From: Lysobacterales bacterium | GTDB lineage: Bacteria; Pseudomonadota; Gammaproteobacteria; Xanthomonadales; Rhodanobacteraceae | Reading direction: 5' to 3' | DNA length: 61,140 bases | Assembly: GCA_021324945.1 (NCBI GenBank) | Contig: JAJPID010000036.1 | Location: 1-61,140, forward strand | Part shown: positions 16,736 to 24,108 of the stretch, piece after piece | Layout of the letters: every line of letters starts with the position of its first letter | How positions within the stretch are numbered: the first letter of the stretch is position 1 | Notes under the pieces: generated by a model | Databases searched by the model: none | Told to the model about the DNA's origin: nothing | The model's input: only the letters and a program-made list of their open reading frames with translations | Made by a program: the position numbers and the translations under genes

Positions 16736-17599
16736 TCAACGAGCGACGGTGTTCAACGCGGGGGCCAATGCCACGCTCAAGCGGCCAACGATGGCGTGCA
16801 AGGGTTCTGGCGGAAGTTCGTTCTTCTTGAGAAATGCCAGCCACAGCGCCTGGCGCGAAGCGTCGTGTGCAAACTCGTCCGTCAGGCCGACTGGCAGCGC
16901 TTCAGGAACTGCCATGCCCCGTCTTTCAAACGTGGCCTTGATCGCCTGGGCCAGCAGATCGGTGTCCAGAGTTTCTCGTTCCAACAGCACCGATAGATCG
17001 AAGTAGTCCTTCAAGCGGCTGTTGGTCATGCCCAGCAAAGCGATGGCGTGGAGCTTTTCTGCGATGACGGTGTACGTTGGGTAGGCACGCAGTCGTGGTG
17101 CGGGCATTTCCTCCAGCAGTACTGGGTAGACCGAATCAACAGGTGCCGGGGTGACGGCGTCGCCGAAGCCGACATCGATCTGGGTCTTGCAGCGTGCTCT
17201 GGCAAGATCGCCTGCAATCATCACGCGAACGCCACCGTAGCCTGCTTCCTTGCGGATCTCCTCGACTGTGACAGAGGTTGGGTCGAACACGATGCCGTCG
17301 TCGACCGGTACGGCTGCGATGTCCCGGAATACTTGGGCTACTGACTCCAGATCGCTGGCACCGAAGCCCAAGAGGTCGGCATCGCGTGTGGCCCGGTGTG
17401 GCATGTCGTACCAGAGCGTGAACAGCAGCGCACCTTTGAGCAGAAAGCGATCCGCGTGCGGCGACTGGGTCAACCGATAGAGGATTCGCTCCAAGGCAAA
17501 GCGCACCAGCACCTGATTGAAATCGACGCCTTGTGCCTTGGCGACATTGAGCAGGCGCGCACGGACGGATGCCGCGACATTTGGGGTGGCCGCACTCAT
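16736..17599 (-). CDS. abiEii: AbiEii nucleotidyltransferase toxin
   Basis: A 287-aa AbiEii/AbiGii-family protein. Known members are nucleotidyltransferase-fold toxins that modify tRNA or other targets with nucleotides and arrest growth on infection. The fold signature is seen at FLLKGALLFTLWY followed by RATRDADLLGFG (the G-S/G and DxD region), with TYTVIAEKLHAIALLGMTNSRLKDYFDL as the conserved downstream helix pair. All are intact. The ATG overlaps the AbiEi stop (ATGA), the normal arrangement for this pair. An upstream ATG at 17644 is inside abiEi and is rejected. Confidence 0.9.
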   Translation of the reverse strand: MSAATPNVAASVRARLLNVAKAQGVDFNQVLVRFALERILYRLTQSPHADRFLLKGALLFTLWYDMPHRATRDADLLGFGASDLESVAQVFRDIAAVPVDDGIVFDPTSVTVEEIRKEAGYGGVRVMIAGDLARARCKTQIDVGFGDAVTPAPVDSVYPVLLEEMPAPRLRAYPTYTVIAEKLHAIALLGMTNSRLKDYFDLSVLLERETLDTDLLAQAIKATFERRGMAVPEALPVGLTDEFAHDASRQALWLAFLKKNELPPEPLHAIVGRLSVALAPALNTVAR

Positions 17600-18201
17600 C
17601 CGACACTCTCCAGGTAGGGGCGCATCACGTTGGCCACGCGGCATATCTTGGCGAAGCGCCAGATGTCGTCGACGGATGCCTTGCTGCGCGCCCGGGCGTC
17701 TTTCAGCGCCTCCAGCGCCACATCTAGCCCGATCTTGTTACGGTGCTTGAAGCAGTCCGCCACGGTCTTGGCCACGCTGTACACCCGGAGCCTGACACCA
17801 TCGCGTTCGACTTCCTCAATCCCTGCCGAGTAGGCATCACCCGTGAACTGCACCATCTTGACGGGCGGGTAGTCGACACGGGGCGGGTGGCTACCCCGAG
17901 GCATGGCGATCCAGATCTGACGCGGCAGCTGCGTGGTCAGCTCATGAAACTGCAGCGCCGTAAGCAGGCAGAACACCGCTTGAGGTACCTTGGTGGCGAT
18001 GGTGCCAAGGCTCTCGAATTCCGAAACCTGTGCATCCGGCAGACGGTACAGGCCACGCCCCACCTTCTCTAGTAGACCCGCAGCGGTCAGGCGCGTCAGA
18101 ACGACCCGAGGCGCACTGATGGCGTCCAGATCGCTGGCGCGCAGTAGCCCCTTCTGGCTGGCCAGATCGAGGACGCGCTGATTGTGGGTACTGGAGAGCA
18201 T
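17596..18201 (-). CDS. abiEi: AbiEi antitoxin/transcriptional regulator
   Basis: A 201-aa AbiEi-type antitoxin. The N-terminal winged helix (LDLASQKGLLRASDL through VVLTRLTAAGLLEKVGRGLYRLP) binds the operon promoter, and the C-terminal domain is needed to counter AbiEii by a type IV (non-contact) mechanism in studied examples. The gene starts with ATG at 18201 and overlaps abiEii. An imperfect inverted repeat of about 15 bp lies 10 bases upstream (18211 to 18260), matching the known negative autoregulation by paired inverted repeats. This is a complete second toxin-antitoxin or abortive infection pair in the island. Confidence 0.9.
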   Translation of the reverse strand: MLSSTHNQRVLDLASQKGLLRASDLDAISAPRVVLTRLTAAGLLEKVGRGLYRLPDAQVSEFESLGTIATKVPQAVFCLLTALQFHELTTQLPRQIWIAMPRGSHPPRVDYPPVKMVQFTGDAYSAGIEEVERDGVRLRVYSVAKTVADCFKHRNKIGLDVALEALKDARARSKASVDDIWRFAKICRVANVMRPYLESVG

Positions 18202-18210
18202 GGATAGAGT

Positions 18211-18260
18211 ATGTTCCGTTATTTCGTCGAATGCAACTTGTGGAAGACAAAACGAAACAT
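18211..18260. promoter_or_regulatory. candidate AbiEi operator (inverted repeat)
   Basis: ATGTTCCGTTATTTCGTC (18211 to 18228) aligns with the reverse complement of GACAAAACGAAACAT (18246 to 18260), which reads ATGTTTCGTTTTGTC. The core ATGTTyCGTTwT is shared in inverted orientation with a spacer of about 17 bases. Paired inverted repeats upstream of abiEi are the known binding sites of this antitoxin family. AbiEi binding here is inferred. Confidence 0.55.
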
Positions 18261-18426
18261 TTAGCCCACGTTCTCCCGGTATCGTTGCTGGTAGACGATC
18301 CGCTGAGCGCGCTACAAATCGGGGGCGTTACGGCCTCAATCGCATCATCACCTACACGAAAACCTTTTAAGCGAAATTATTTGATGATAGAATCCGCTTG
18401 AACGAAATCCGATGACGGAGTTGCCA

Positions 18427-19083
18427 ATGGCCCAGCCGAACCAAGAAACGATCCATGACCTGCTCGTGAGGAATATCCCGCGTGAGCTTGTCATGGGCCT
18501 CGAAGAAGCCAAGCTGGTCGGCGCTCAACGTGCCTATGCCGCAGCGCGCGGGATGGATGACGGGCACTTGCCCAGCGTGGTGGGGCAGTTGCGCCACTTC
18601 CATATGAATGAGTCGTTCCATCGCGCACTCGCCGTTGCAGACGCCTCTCCTTCACCGCTGCGCGGCAATCAGATCGTCACGGGCCGGTCAGGGATCTTCA
18701 CCTTGGCACGGTTCAACACCAAGTATGGGGTCTGGAACAGCGGGCGGCGTAGCGAAACCCGAAAACAGATGTCGCTGGCAAACGCGGCCATCGAGCCACT
18801 GGTTCAACCCGGGCTCTTTTCAGGCTACGTGGAGCCATCCCAAGCGGTTGTGTTCGTCGTGGCCTGCTTTGCAGGATCGCTGCACAGCCAGCCGGACACA
18901 CCCGTCTCCATCGAAATCGCGGTCCCAGATCGCCACATGCAAGGCTGGCTTTTCCGGGAACCAATTGAAGCATTCATCAAGCGCTACGACCAGCAGCCGA
19001 CAGCAGGCCAGGACGATTTGGCTGTGCCGAAGCTGAAGAAGAACATTGGCAAACAACAAGACAAAGACGGAACAGGATCATGA
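18427..19083 (+). CDS. unknown protein, first gene of XRE/ImmA module
   Basis: A 218-aa protein I do not recognise. It has an N-terminal helical part (ETIHDLLVRNIPRELVMGLEEAK), a middle segment with GRSGIFTLARFNTKYGVWNSG, a hydrophobic core (EPSQAVVFVVACFAGSL) and a charged Lys/Asp-rich tail. There is no signal peptide or clear membrane span. GGAG precedes the ATG at 18427 by 6 bases, so that start is preferred over 18412. The stop overlaps the start of the XRE-ImmA gene as ATGA, so the two proteins are made together and probably interact. By analogy with other ImmA/IrrE pairs it could be the toxin or protease substrate; that is a hypothesis. Confidence 0.7.
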   Translation: MAQPNQETIHDLLVRNIPRELVMGLEEAKLVGAQRAYAAARGMDDGHLPSVVGQLRHFHMNESFHRALAVADASPSPLRGNQIVTGRSGIFTLARFNTKYGVWNSGRRSETRKQMSLANAAIEPLVQPGLFSGYVEPSQAVVFVVACFAGSLHSQPDTPVSIEIAVPDRHMQGWLFREPIEAFIKRYDQQPTAGQDDLAVPKLKKNIGKQQDKDGTGS

Positions 19084-20288
19084 GCAGGGGCGGTGTACAA
19101 GGATTTCAGAAAGATCGACTTAGCCAAATTCTTGCGGCCCGTCGTCTGACTCAAGTCCAGCTGGCCTCGATGGTCGATGTGTCTCCGGCGACCATCAGCA
19201 AGTGGCGCGCAGGAACGCAAGCGCCTGAGCGTGACGCGCTTGAACGCCTTGCTGGCGTTGTCAACGTCACGCCGGAATGGTTTACGCGTGCGCCCGGGGC
19301 GAAGTTGTCGTTGCCGCTTTTTCGCAGCAACGCGTCAGCGCACGTCGCTGCACGCGCCATGCTGGAGGCCCGCCTTGAGTGGGCCCAGGACGTGGCCGCC
19401 GCACTGATGGAATACGTCGACTACCCTGATGTCAATTTGCCATCTCGCGATTACACCGAGCCGGAACAGATCACCAACGAGGACATCGAGAAGGCCGCCT
19501 GCGAATGCCGGGATCTGTGGCGTCTGGGCCGCTCGGCGATTCAAGACTTGGCACTGGCCGTGGAAGGTGCTGGGGTCATCCTCGTTCGGGAAGAAACCGG
19601 CGTTGCCCAGATTGAAGGGCTGTCGGCTTGGAGCGAGGTGCTGGGCCGACCGTTGATCCTCTTGTCCGCCGACAAGGACAATGGTTATCGCAGTCGCTTC
19701 GACCTTGCCCACGAAATCGGGCATCTTGTTCTGCATCGTCACATTCAACGCACGACTGACAGCGCACGCCACAAGTTGATGGAGCAACAGGCACACCGCT
19801 TCGCAGGCGCTTTTTTGCTGCCCGCCGAAACGTTCGCCAGCGAAGTTCGCGTGCCACCGACTCTGGATGACTTGTTGCTGCTGAAGCGCCGTTGGGGCGT
19901 GTCGGCGGCGGCGATCATCATGCGGCTGAAGGCGCTTGAGATGCTGGATGAAGATGGCGCTCTGATGCTTTTCAAGCGTCGCTCTGCTCGGTGGGGTGCG
20001 AAATCGGAACCCGGAGACGAGGATCGTCGACCAGAGCAGCCACGTCTGCTTCGTCGCACCATCGATCTGTTGGTCGAAGAGAAGGTCATGCCTTTGGAAG
20101 CCATCCCGAGACACATCGGACTGGCTGCGGGCGACGTGGAAGCACTCGCCGGATTGCCCGAAGGCTACTTCCAGGGCAAAACCAATGTCGTGGAGTTTGC
20201 GCGACTGAAAGCAACCCAGAAGCCGGTTGATGACCAACCAGCCCAAGGCAATAAGGTGGTGCCATTCCGGCCCGTCTCCAAGTCCTGA
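19080..20288 (+). CDS. XRE-family DNA-binding protein fused to ImmA/IrrE metallopeptidase
   Basis: A 402-aa fusion. Residues 10 to 65 form an XRE helix-turn-helix (ILAARRLTQVQLASMVDVSPATISKWRAG, quoted here as LTQVQLASMVDVSPATISKW). The middle and C-terminal part is an ImmA/IrrE zinc peptidase with HEIGH at 211 to 215, a following AGAFLLPAETF and a helical tail. Such proteases cleave repressors or partner proteins in phage induction, stress response and toxin-antitoxin systems. The gene is translationally coupled to the unknown protein before it and followed after 16 bases by an 82-aa gene. The fusion suggests one protein that both binds the module's promoter and cleaves a partner. Confidence 0.88.
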   Translation: MSRGGVQGFQKDRLSQILAARRLTQVQLASMVDVSPATISKWRAGTQAPERDALERLAGVVNVTPEWFTRAPGAKLSLPLFRSNASAHVAARAMLEARLEWAQDVAAALMEYVDYPDVNLPSRDYTEPEQITNEDIEKAACECRDLWRLGRSAIQDLALAVEGAGVILVREETGVAQIEGLSAWSEVLGRPLILLSADKDNGYRSRFDLAHEIGHLVLHRHIQRTTDSARHKLMEQQAHRFAGAFLLPAETFASEVRVPPTLDDLLLLKRRWGVSAAAIIMRLKALEMLDEDGALMLFKRRSARWGAKSEPGDEDRRPEQPRLLRRTIDLLVEEKVMPLEAIPRHIGLAAGDVEALAGLPEGYFQGKTNVVEFARLKATQKPVDDQPAQGNKVVPFRPVSKS

Positions 20289-20304
20289 TGTGAAAGGAGC
20301 AGCG

Positions 20305-20553
20305 ATGTCCAAGAACCCAAAGCAGACGTCCTCACGAATTGGTCGGCTGGCGTCGGAAACGCTGAAAAGCAGCAGTTCGTCGCAAGTGGCCAAGAGTCTG
20401 GCCGCTTCGGCACTGTCTCAGCGCAGCGGCGACAAACAGACCGGTGCCAAGATGGAAGACAAGGCCGCACGCGTTTTGGCCAGCGACCGATACGCCAAAG
20501 AGACGAAGGAACTGGCGGCTTCGGTTCTGTCCCAAGCCAACAAGCAGCGCTGA
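20305..20553 (+). CDS. 82-aa Ser/Ala/Lys-rich protein with internal repeat
   Basis: A small basic protein made almost only of Ser, Ala, Lys, Gln and Thr. Two related halves are visible: AKSLAASALSQ (about 29 to 39) and TKELAASVLSQ (about 68 to 78), each preceded by a helix containing LAS. It would form amphipathic helices. AAAGGAG lies 5 to 6 bases before the ATG at 20305, which is why this start is preferred over an upstream one at 20227 inside the preceding gene. It follows the XRE-ImmA gene by 16 bases and precedes the Cys/His protein by 20 bases. I do not recognise the family; it could be a short antitoxin-like or adaptor protein. Confidence 0.65.
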   Translation: MSKNPKQTSSRIGRLASETLKSSSSSQVAKSLAASALSQRSGDKQTGAKMEDKAARVLASDRYAKETKELAASVLSQANKQR

Positions 20554-20573
20554 GGCAGGGAGTCGAGTCCCTC

Positions 20574-21035
20574 ATGTCACAGGATCTGAGCGACTCGCAA
20601 CTGAAGGATCTCTGGCGTCAGGGAAAAATCCCGGTCATCTTCAAGCGCAATAAGCCACTCCCGGTCCTGGCGCGCATTCCGTTCGCCGAGGGGAACATGG
20701 AGTGGCTGCGGGATGGCCGACGCTCGAAGCCCGACTGGTGTGCGCAGTTCAAGGCCTGGGAAATTCCGACTGCGTGGTTCGACAGCGTGATCAAACTTGC
20801 GCTGAGACGACACCAAGAGGTCTATGTGATCCAGTTGTACCGGGAGCACCAAAAATGCGCTCCGGCGTGCTGGAATGCGTCGGGCTTTCATTGCGAATGC
20901 TCCTGCATGGGGGAGAACCACGGCGGTGGCCATCCAGGCGGCAACTGGTACGAGGTTTCCGAAACCTTCGCCGTGTCCTGGGGCCAGCAGCGCTATTCAT
21001 GCCGTCATCTGAAGGTCAAGAACCCCGGGCGCTGA
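20574..21035 (+). CDS. 153-aa Cys/His-rich protein, unknown function
   Basis: The protein has a compact N-terminal domain (LKDLWRQGKIPVIFKRNKP, then WLRDGRRSKPDW) and a C-terminal half with a probable metal site: C-x3-C, then FHCECSCMGENHGGGHPGG, then a last Cys-His pair in YSCRHL. The pattern suggests structural zinc binding or a small metal-dependent enzyme. I do not recognise the family. The ATG lies 20 bases after the preceding stop, and the gene ends the four-gene plus-strand module. The conserved-looking catalytic-type His/Cys cluster makes it the best candidate effector of the module, but that is inference. Confidence 0.65.
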   Translation: MSQDLSDSQLKDLWRQGKIPVIFKRNKPLPVLARIPFAEGNMEWLRDGRRSKPDWCAQFKAWEIPTAWFDSVIKLALRRHQEVYVIQLYREHQKCAPACWNASGFHCECSCMGENHGGGHPGGNWYEVSETFAVSWGQQRYSCRHLKVKNPGR

Positions 21036-21242
21036 CCGTGGCAGCGCAAGCTATCGATGGTCGGAAATGCGCGGAGACAGCCAAAGTCCACCCGGACCTC
21101 CGCATCGTATATAATTTCGCCTACGGTGTCCTCGCCGGTGCGGCAGGAAGGTTCTCTCTAGTAGGGGACTACACCACCATTCCGCAAGCATTCGTCCTGA
21201 AGTGTCTTCCGTTCGGCATCCTGCCTCACCCTCGCGACTCGC

Positions 21243-21268
21243 GCGCGATGCGCTTCAACGCATCGCGC
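21243..21268. repeat. 10-bp perfect hairpin
   Basis: GCGCGATGCG (21243 to 21252) pairs with CGCATCGCGC (21259 to 21268) around the loop CTTCAA. There is no T-run after it, so it is not a simple terminator. It lies 26 bases before the T-arm-like segment. Confidence 0.6.
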
Positions 21269-21294
21269 AAGCGCTCGTCGCTCGACCTCGTGTC

Positions 21295-21318
21295 GGTGGT
21301 TCGATTCCGCCCCTGCCA
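21295..21318 (+). other. tRNA 3'-end-like sequence, possible attachment-site remnant
   Basis: GGTGG-TTCGATT-CCGCC forms a T-arm with a consensus TTCGANT loop, followed by CCTGCCA. The end GCCCCTGCCA resembles the 3' end of a tRNA-Trp (acceptor GCCCCT, discriminator G, CCA), but about 4 bases are missing between T-stem and acceptor, and no D-arm or anticodon arm is found upstream. It is therefore not a functional tRNA. Islands commonly integrate into tRNA or tmRNA 3' ends, so a decayed att copy is plausible. Confidence 0.35.
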
Positions 21319-21454
21319 TTTTCCCATCGCTGATACGGCAATTCATGAGGATTTCGTGAGGTTTTGCCTCGCCGTATTGAGATCCTCGCGATTGCTTCAT
21401 AGGCTCACTCCGCTTCCTCTTTATTTCCGAATTAGGCATCGGGAGTGACAAGCC

Positions 21455-22498
21455 ATGAGCCGTCTCGAACATAAAGACTTGTTTGCCAGCTTGGCGATAG
21501 TTCGCAGCCGGCGCGCTTCTGATGCACTCAAGAGACAACTCGACAGCTTCGCGGAACGGGTCTTGGCCGGTTCGCGCCCAATCAGGGGAGAAGAGGCATT
21601 GGGCAAGGGACTGCCCGTTTATCGAAGCCACGGCACCCCGTGGCCTCACGGGAGACGTGCCTTTCTCGCGAAAACTCCGCCCTTTACGAGCGGCAATCCC
21701 GATCCCCAATACACGGCTCGTACGGACGGTACAGCAGAAGGTGCTTATTTCAATATAGAAGCGCGCGGCAATCCCTTGCAGGGATTTTTGTCTGCCGGCG
21801 TCAGCGGGGGCGTGTGGAGAAATGCGGATTGGACCGGGGAAACCTTTTACAGCGAGTTGCCCGACAGGTGGATCGGCGGTGACGCTATCTCCGCCAGAGC
21901 TTCAATTCTTCAAGCGGCAGATTTACCCCAGAGGTTGGGATCGCAGATCGCCGTCAGCGCATGGGTGTACTGGAATCCCGTTTACCCAAACTGGGCCGAG
22001 GGTGGATTCGGTACGACCAACCTGATCTACGACGCGTTCTATATGGAACCGGGACTCCCGAATGCTCCGGTTAACGGTTTGGTTGGTGTCAGTGCTTCCT
22101 TGGAACTTTCCGTGTCGTTGGTGTCTGGCGAACAGGAAGTGCTCAACGCGTCCACTGCAACCAATGTCTTGTGTGTGGGTGCAAACGCAGAATATTACGG
22201 CAATGTCGACGATAAAGTCGAAGCGCCATTTCTCTTTTTTGACTTCATTGCCGCAGGGAACCCGTGGCAGCTCATTCCTTTGTCCGTGACGCTTCCGGCA
22301 AACGCCGAGGCGGATCAGATGGTCGTGGAAGTGAGCTTGAACGTGAGTGGATGTCGTGCCGGTGTAAACGATCCGAATGCGGGCAATGTTTTGATTGCCT
22401 TCCAGGACCTATATTACGGCGTGTTGCCCGTCGGCTTCAAACCATCCTCTCCAAATTCATTCGCAATACAAAGGATCGTGGCTATCTCTCCGTACTGA
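21455..22498 (+). CDS. orphan 347-aa protein, unknown function
   Basis: I do not recognise a family. Residues 1 to 45 are helical and charged; residues 75 to 347 are rich in beta-strand-forming, aromatic and small residues (NIEARGNPLQGFLSAGVSGG, SLELSVSLVSGEQ, VVEVSLNVSG), suggesting a beta-sandwich or repeat of strands. There is no signal peptide or membrane segment. Base composition is lower in GC than the flanking chromosome, and codon use includes many AT-ending codons, which suggests foreign origin. A GGGAG lies about 8 bases before the ATG. It stands alone between the structured stretch and a decayed gene, at the presumed island edge. Confidence 0.6.
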   Translation: MSRLEHKDLFASLAIVRSRRASDALKRQLDSFAERVLAGSRPIRGEEALGKGLPVYRSHGTPWPHGRRAFLAKTPPFTSGNPDPQYTARTDGTAEGAYFNIEARGNPLQGFLSAGVSGGVWRNADWTGETFYSELPDRWIGGDAISARASILQAADLPQRLGSQIAVSAWVYWNPVYPNWAEGGFGTTNLIYDAFYMEPGLPNAPVNGLVGVSASLELSVSLVSGEQEVLNASTATNVLCVGANAEYYGNVDDKVEAPFLFFDFIAAGNPWQLIPLSVTLPANAEADQMVVEVSLNVSGCRAGVNDPNAGNVLIAFQDLYYGVLPVGFKPSSPNSFAIQRIVAISPY

Positions 22499-22515
22499 TT
22501 GCGCAAACGTCCCGG

Positions 22516-22886
22516 TCAAAATCCCTTTCCGCGCGCGCTTACCGGCCACACCACTTCAACCTTGCCGTTGCGCAGGCCGACGTACCCGTCGTGCAGGTTG
22601 CAAGTCGGGTCGCAATGGCCGGGGACGAGTTTCAGTCTCTCGTTGATGCGCAACACGCCGTGCTTGTCTTCGATTACGCCGTGTTCATGGGAGGCGCCGA
22701 GTATTTCACGTCGGAGCGGCCGTGACTCACGGGCAAACCGCTTTTCAGCGACATCGCCTTCAGGCCCGCGTCGCACACGGCCAGATCGGGTTTGGCGTGG
22801 CTCCGTAGCCGCCTTCCATACCTGCGAAAAAAAACCGGTTTTGGCATCCGAGGGGAGGTCATTCGCCGCACGAGACGATCGCGCAT
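22516..22886 (-). pseudogene. D-threonine aldolase/D-serine dehydratase family pseudogene (C-terminal fragment)
   Basis: Two frames together give the C-terminal part of the DSD1-like PLP enzyme family. One reads KPDLAVCDAGLKAMSLKSGL (active-site strand and helix). A frameshift near 22700 moves to EILGASHEHGV, then LKLVPGHCDPTCNLHDGY, the conserved metal-binding HxC motif, ending VWPVSARGKGF. The N-terminal two thirds, including the PLP lysine, are missing. The gene is therefore dead by truncation and frameshift. It fits damage at an island border, where insertion of foreign DNA removed the 5' part. Confidence 0.75.
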
Positions 22887-22941
22887 CGCATGCGACTTTC
22901 GTCGTGAGATGCGCTGCGCCGGAGCGCAGCGCGCATCTTCA

Positions 22942-23136
22942 TCAATGCGAATCCACCGACCCCTGCAACGCCGCGGCCAGGCCCGCGTCGCCGCTCAGGA
23001 TGGCTTTCCACGAGAGTTCCGTACCGCGGCGGTGGCCTTTCTCCGTGATCTTCAAACCCTGCGGATCGATCACCAGCGTGTAATCCTTGCCGTCCACATT
23101 GATCAGGCGCTTCAGCGGTTTGTCCAGTGGCGTCAT
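22942..23136 (-). CDS. 64-aa protein coupled to adenine methylase
   Basis: A short protein with a beta-rich pattern (RLINVDGKDYTLVIDPQGLKI, quoted in part as VDGKDYTLVIDPQGLKITEK) and a short C-terminal helix. It looks like a small conserved protein and not a chance frame. GAGGAG lies 5 to 6 bases before the ATG at 23136, and the ATG overlaps the methylase stop (ATGA). The coupling suggests it accompanies the methylase, perhaps as a specificity or regulatory partner. I do not know its function. Confidence 0.6.
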   Translation of the reverse strand: MTPLDKPLKRLINVDGKDYTLVIDPQGLKITEKGHRRGTELSWKAILSGDAGLAAALQGSVDSH

Positions 23137-24095
23137 GTCGATCTCCTCGTTCGGCCTCGTGCCGGCCTTGCGCATGATACGCGAGCGCGGTGGCGACTGT
23201 CCTGCCGATCGCCGCGCGGCTTTTGCGGTAGCGAAGTGCACGATTCGTACAAGCGACGATTGTCAGGCGAAAGATACAAACTCTCGATGGTGCGTTCGTT
23301 GCGGCCGTTCAAAGTGGCCTGCGCCGAGCGGCCGGCGTCGAGCAGCAGATGCGCAAGTTGCAGATGTGCGGGCAGGGGCGGCCCATACTTTTTCGTGCCT
23401 GTGGCGCCGTCGTAGGACAACGCGAACGGCACGCCGCGCGTGCGCAATTGCGCGAGTCCATCGAGCAGCGCTTCGCGCGTGAGCTGCGCGTGGTAGCGTT
23501 TGTCGCGGCCGGTGCTTGTGCCGAGATACGGCGGATCGAGGTAGACGAAATCGCGCGCGCTGGCATCCGCGCAAGTCTCCAGCCAGTCGCCGCAGCGGAG
23601 TTCAACGCGATCGCGCAGCAAACTCGATGCGGCTTCGATCGCATTCCGCATGCGGTCGGGATGCATGCCCATCCTGCGCTGGTCGGCCGATTGCGTGAAT
23701 TCGCCGCGTGTGTTGAAGCGCACCGCGTTCTTGACGCAGCGGCAGATCAGGTAGAGCAGATCGAGCGGATCGTGACCGATGTTGTAGCGTGCGCGCACTC
23801 GCCCGTAATGATCGGCGTCGCCGTGCTGCTGCGACCACAATATGCGATAGCGTTCCGCGGTTTCGTGCGGCCGCTCGACGATCCCGCGCCACAGTTCGAT
23901 CATCGCGGGCAAGCTGTCGCCGATCATGAATCGCCGTGCTAGACCGTGCTTCGCAGCGTACAGGGTGATCGCAGCGGAACCGGCGAAAGGGTCGTATAGG
24001 GTGCGTATGCTGCGCGGGAAATGCTGCGCAATCCTTGCCGCGAGACGCCGCTTACTGCCTTGATAAGGAATGGGATGCGGCAGCGCTGCGTGCAT
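23133..24095 (-). CDS. Dam-type DNA N6-adenine methyltransferase (D12 class)
   Basis: A 320-aa class D12 adenine methylase. The N-terminal PIPYQGSKRRLAARI is the SAM-binding start, YDPFAGSAAITLYAA the glycine-rich motif I, and VYLDPPYLGTS the catalytic DPPY. Such enzymes methylate adenine in short sites, often GATC. No restriction enzyme gene is next to it, so it is an orphan methylase, possibly of phage or island origin. The last 30 residues are Arg-rich and unlike the family, suggesting that the frame reads past the ancestral end before stopping. The stop is coupled to the 64-aa gene. The recognition site cannot be read from sequence. Confidence 0.87.
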   Translation of the reverse strand: MHAALPHPIPYQGSKRRLAARIAQHFPRSIRTLYDPFAGSAAITLYAAKHGLARRFMIGDSLPAMIELWRGIVERPHETAERYRILWSQQHGDADHYGRVRARYNIGHDPLDLLYLICRCVKNAVRFNTRGEFTQSADQRRMGMHPDRMRNAIEAASSLLRDRVELRCGDWLETCADASARDFVYLDPPYLGTSTGRDKRYHAQLTREALLDGLAQLRTRGVPFALSYDGATGTKKYGPPLPAHLQLAHLLLDAGRSAQATLNGRNERTIESLYLSPDNRRLYESCTSLPQKPRGDRQDSRHRARVSCARPARGRTRRST

Positions 24096-24108
24096 TACTC
24101 AACGCGAT

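Larger units (their letters stand above)
21036..21454. other. 419-bp gene-free stretch with promoter-like and RNA-like features
   Basis: No protein gene is supported on either strand; a 183-residue minus-strand frame crossing it has no family features. A near-consensus TATAAT occurs at 21110 to 21115 (within TATATAAT), without a clear -35. Downstream are a 10-bp perfect hairpin (21243 to 21268) and a tRNA T-arm-like segment ending in GCCCCTGCCA (21295 to 21318). The right end contains GGGAGTG as the ribosome site for the next gene. The stretch may encode a small RNA or hold an island attachment site. Confidence 0.5.

Noticed and set aside
21241-21320. Functional tRNA gene
   Set aside because: Only a T-arm and a CCA-like end are visible. 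The acceptor spacing is short by about 4 bases and no anticodon or D arm can be folded.
21158-21709. 183-residue minus-strand frame across the structured stretch and the start of the orphan gene
   Set aside because: It crosses the tRNA-like segment and hairpin, has no ribosome site or family features, and conflicts with the plus-strand gene that has a good ribosome site.
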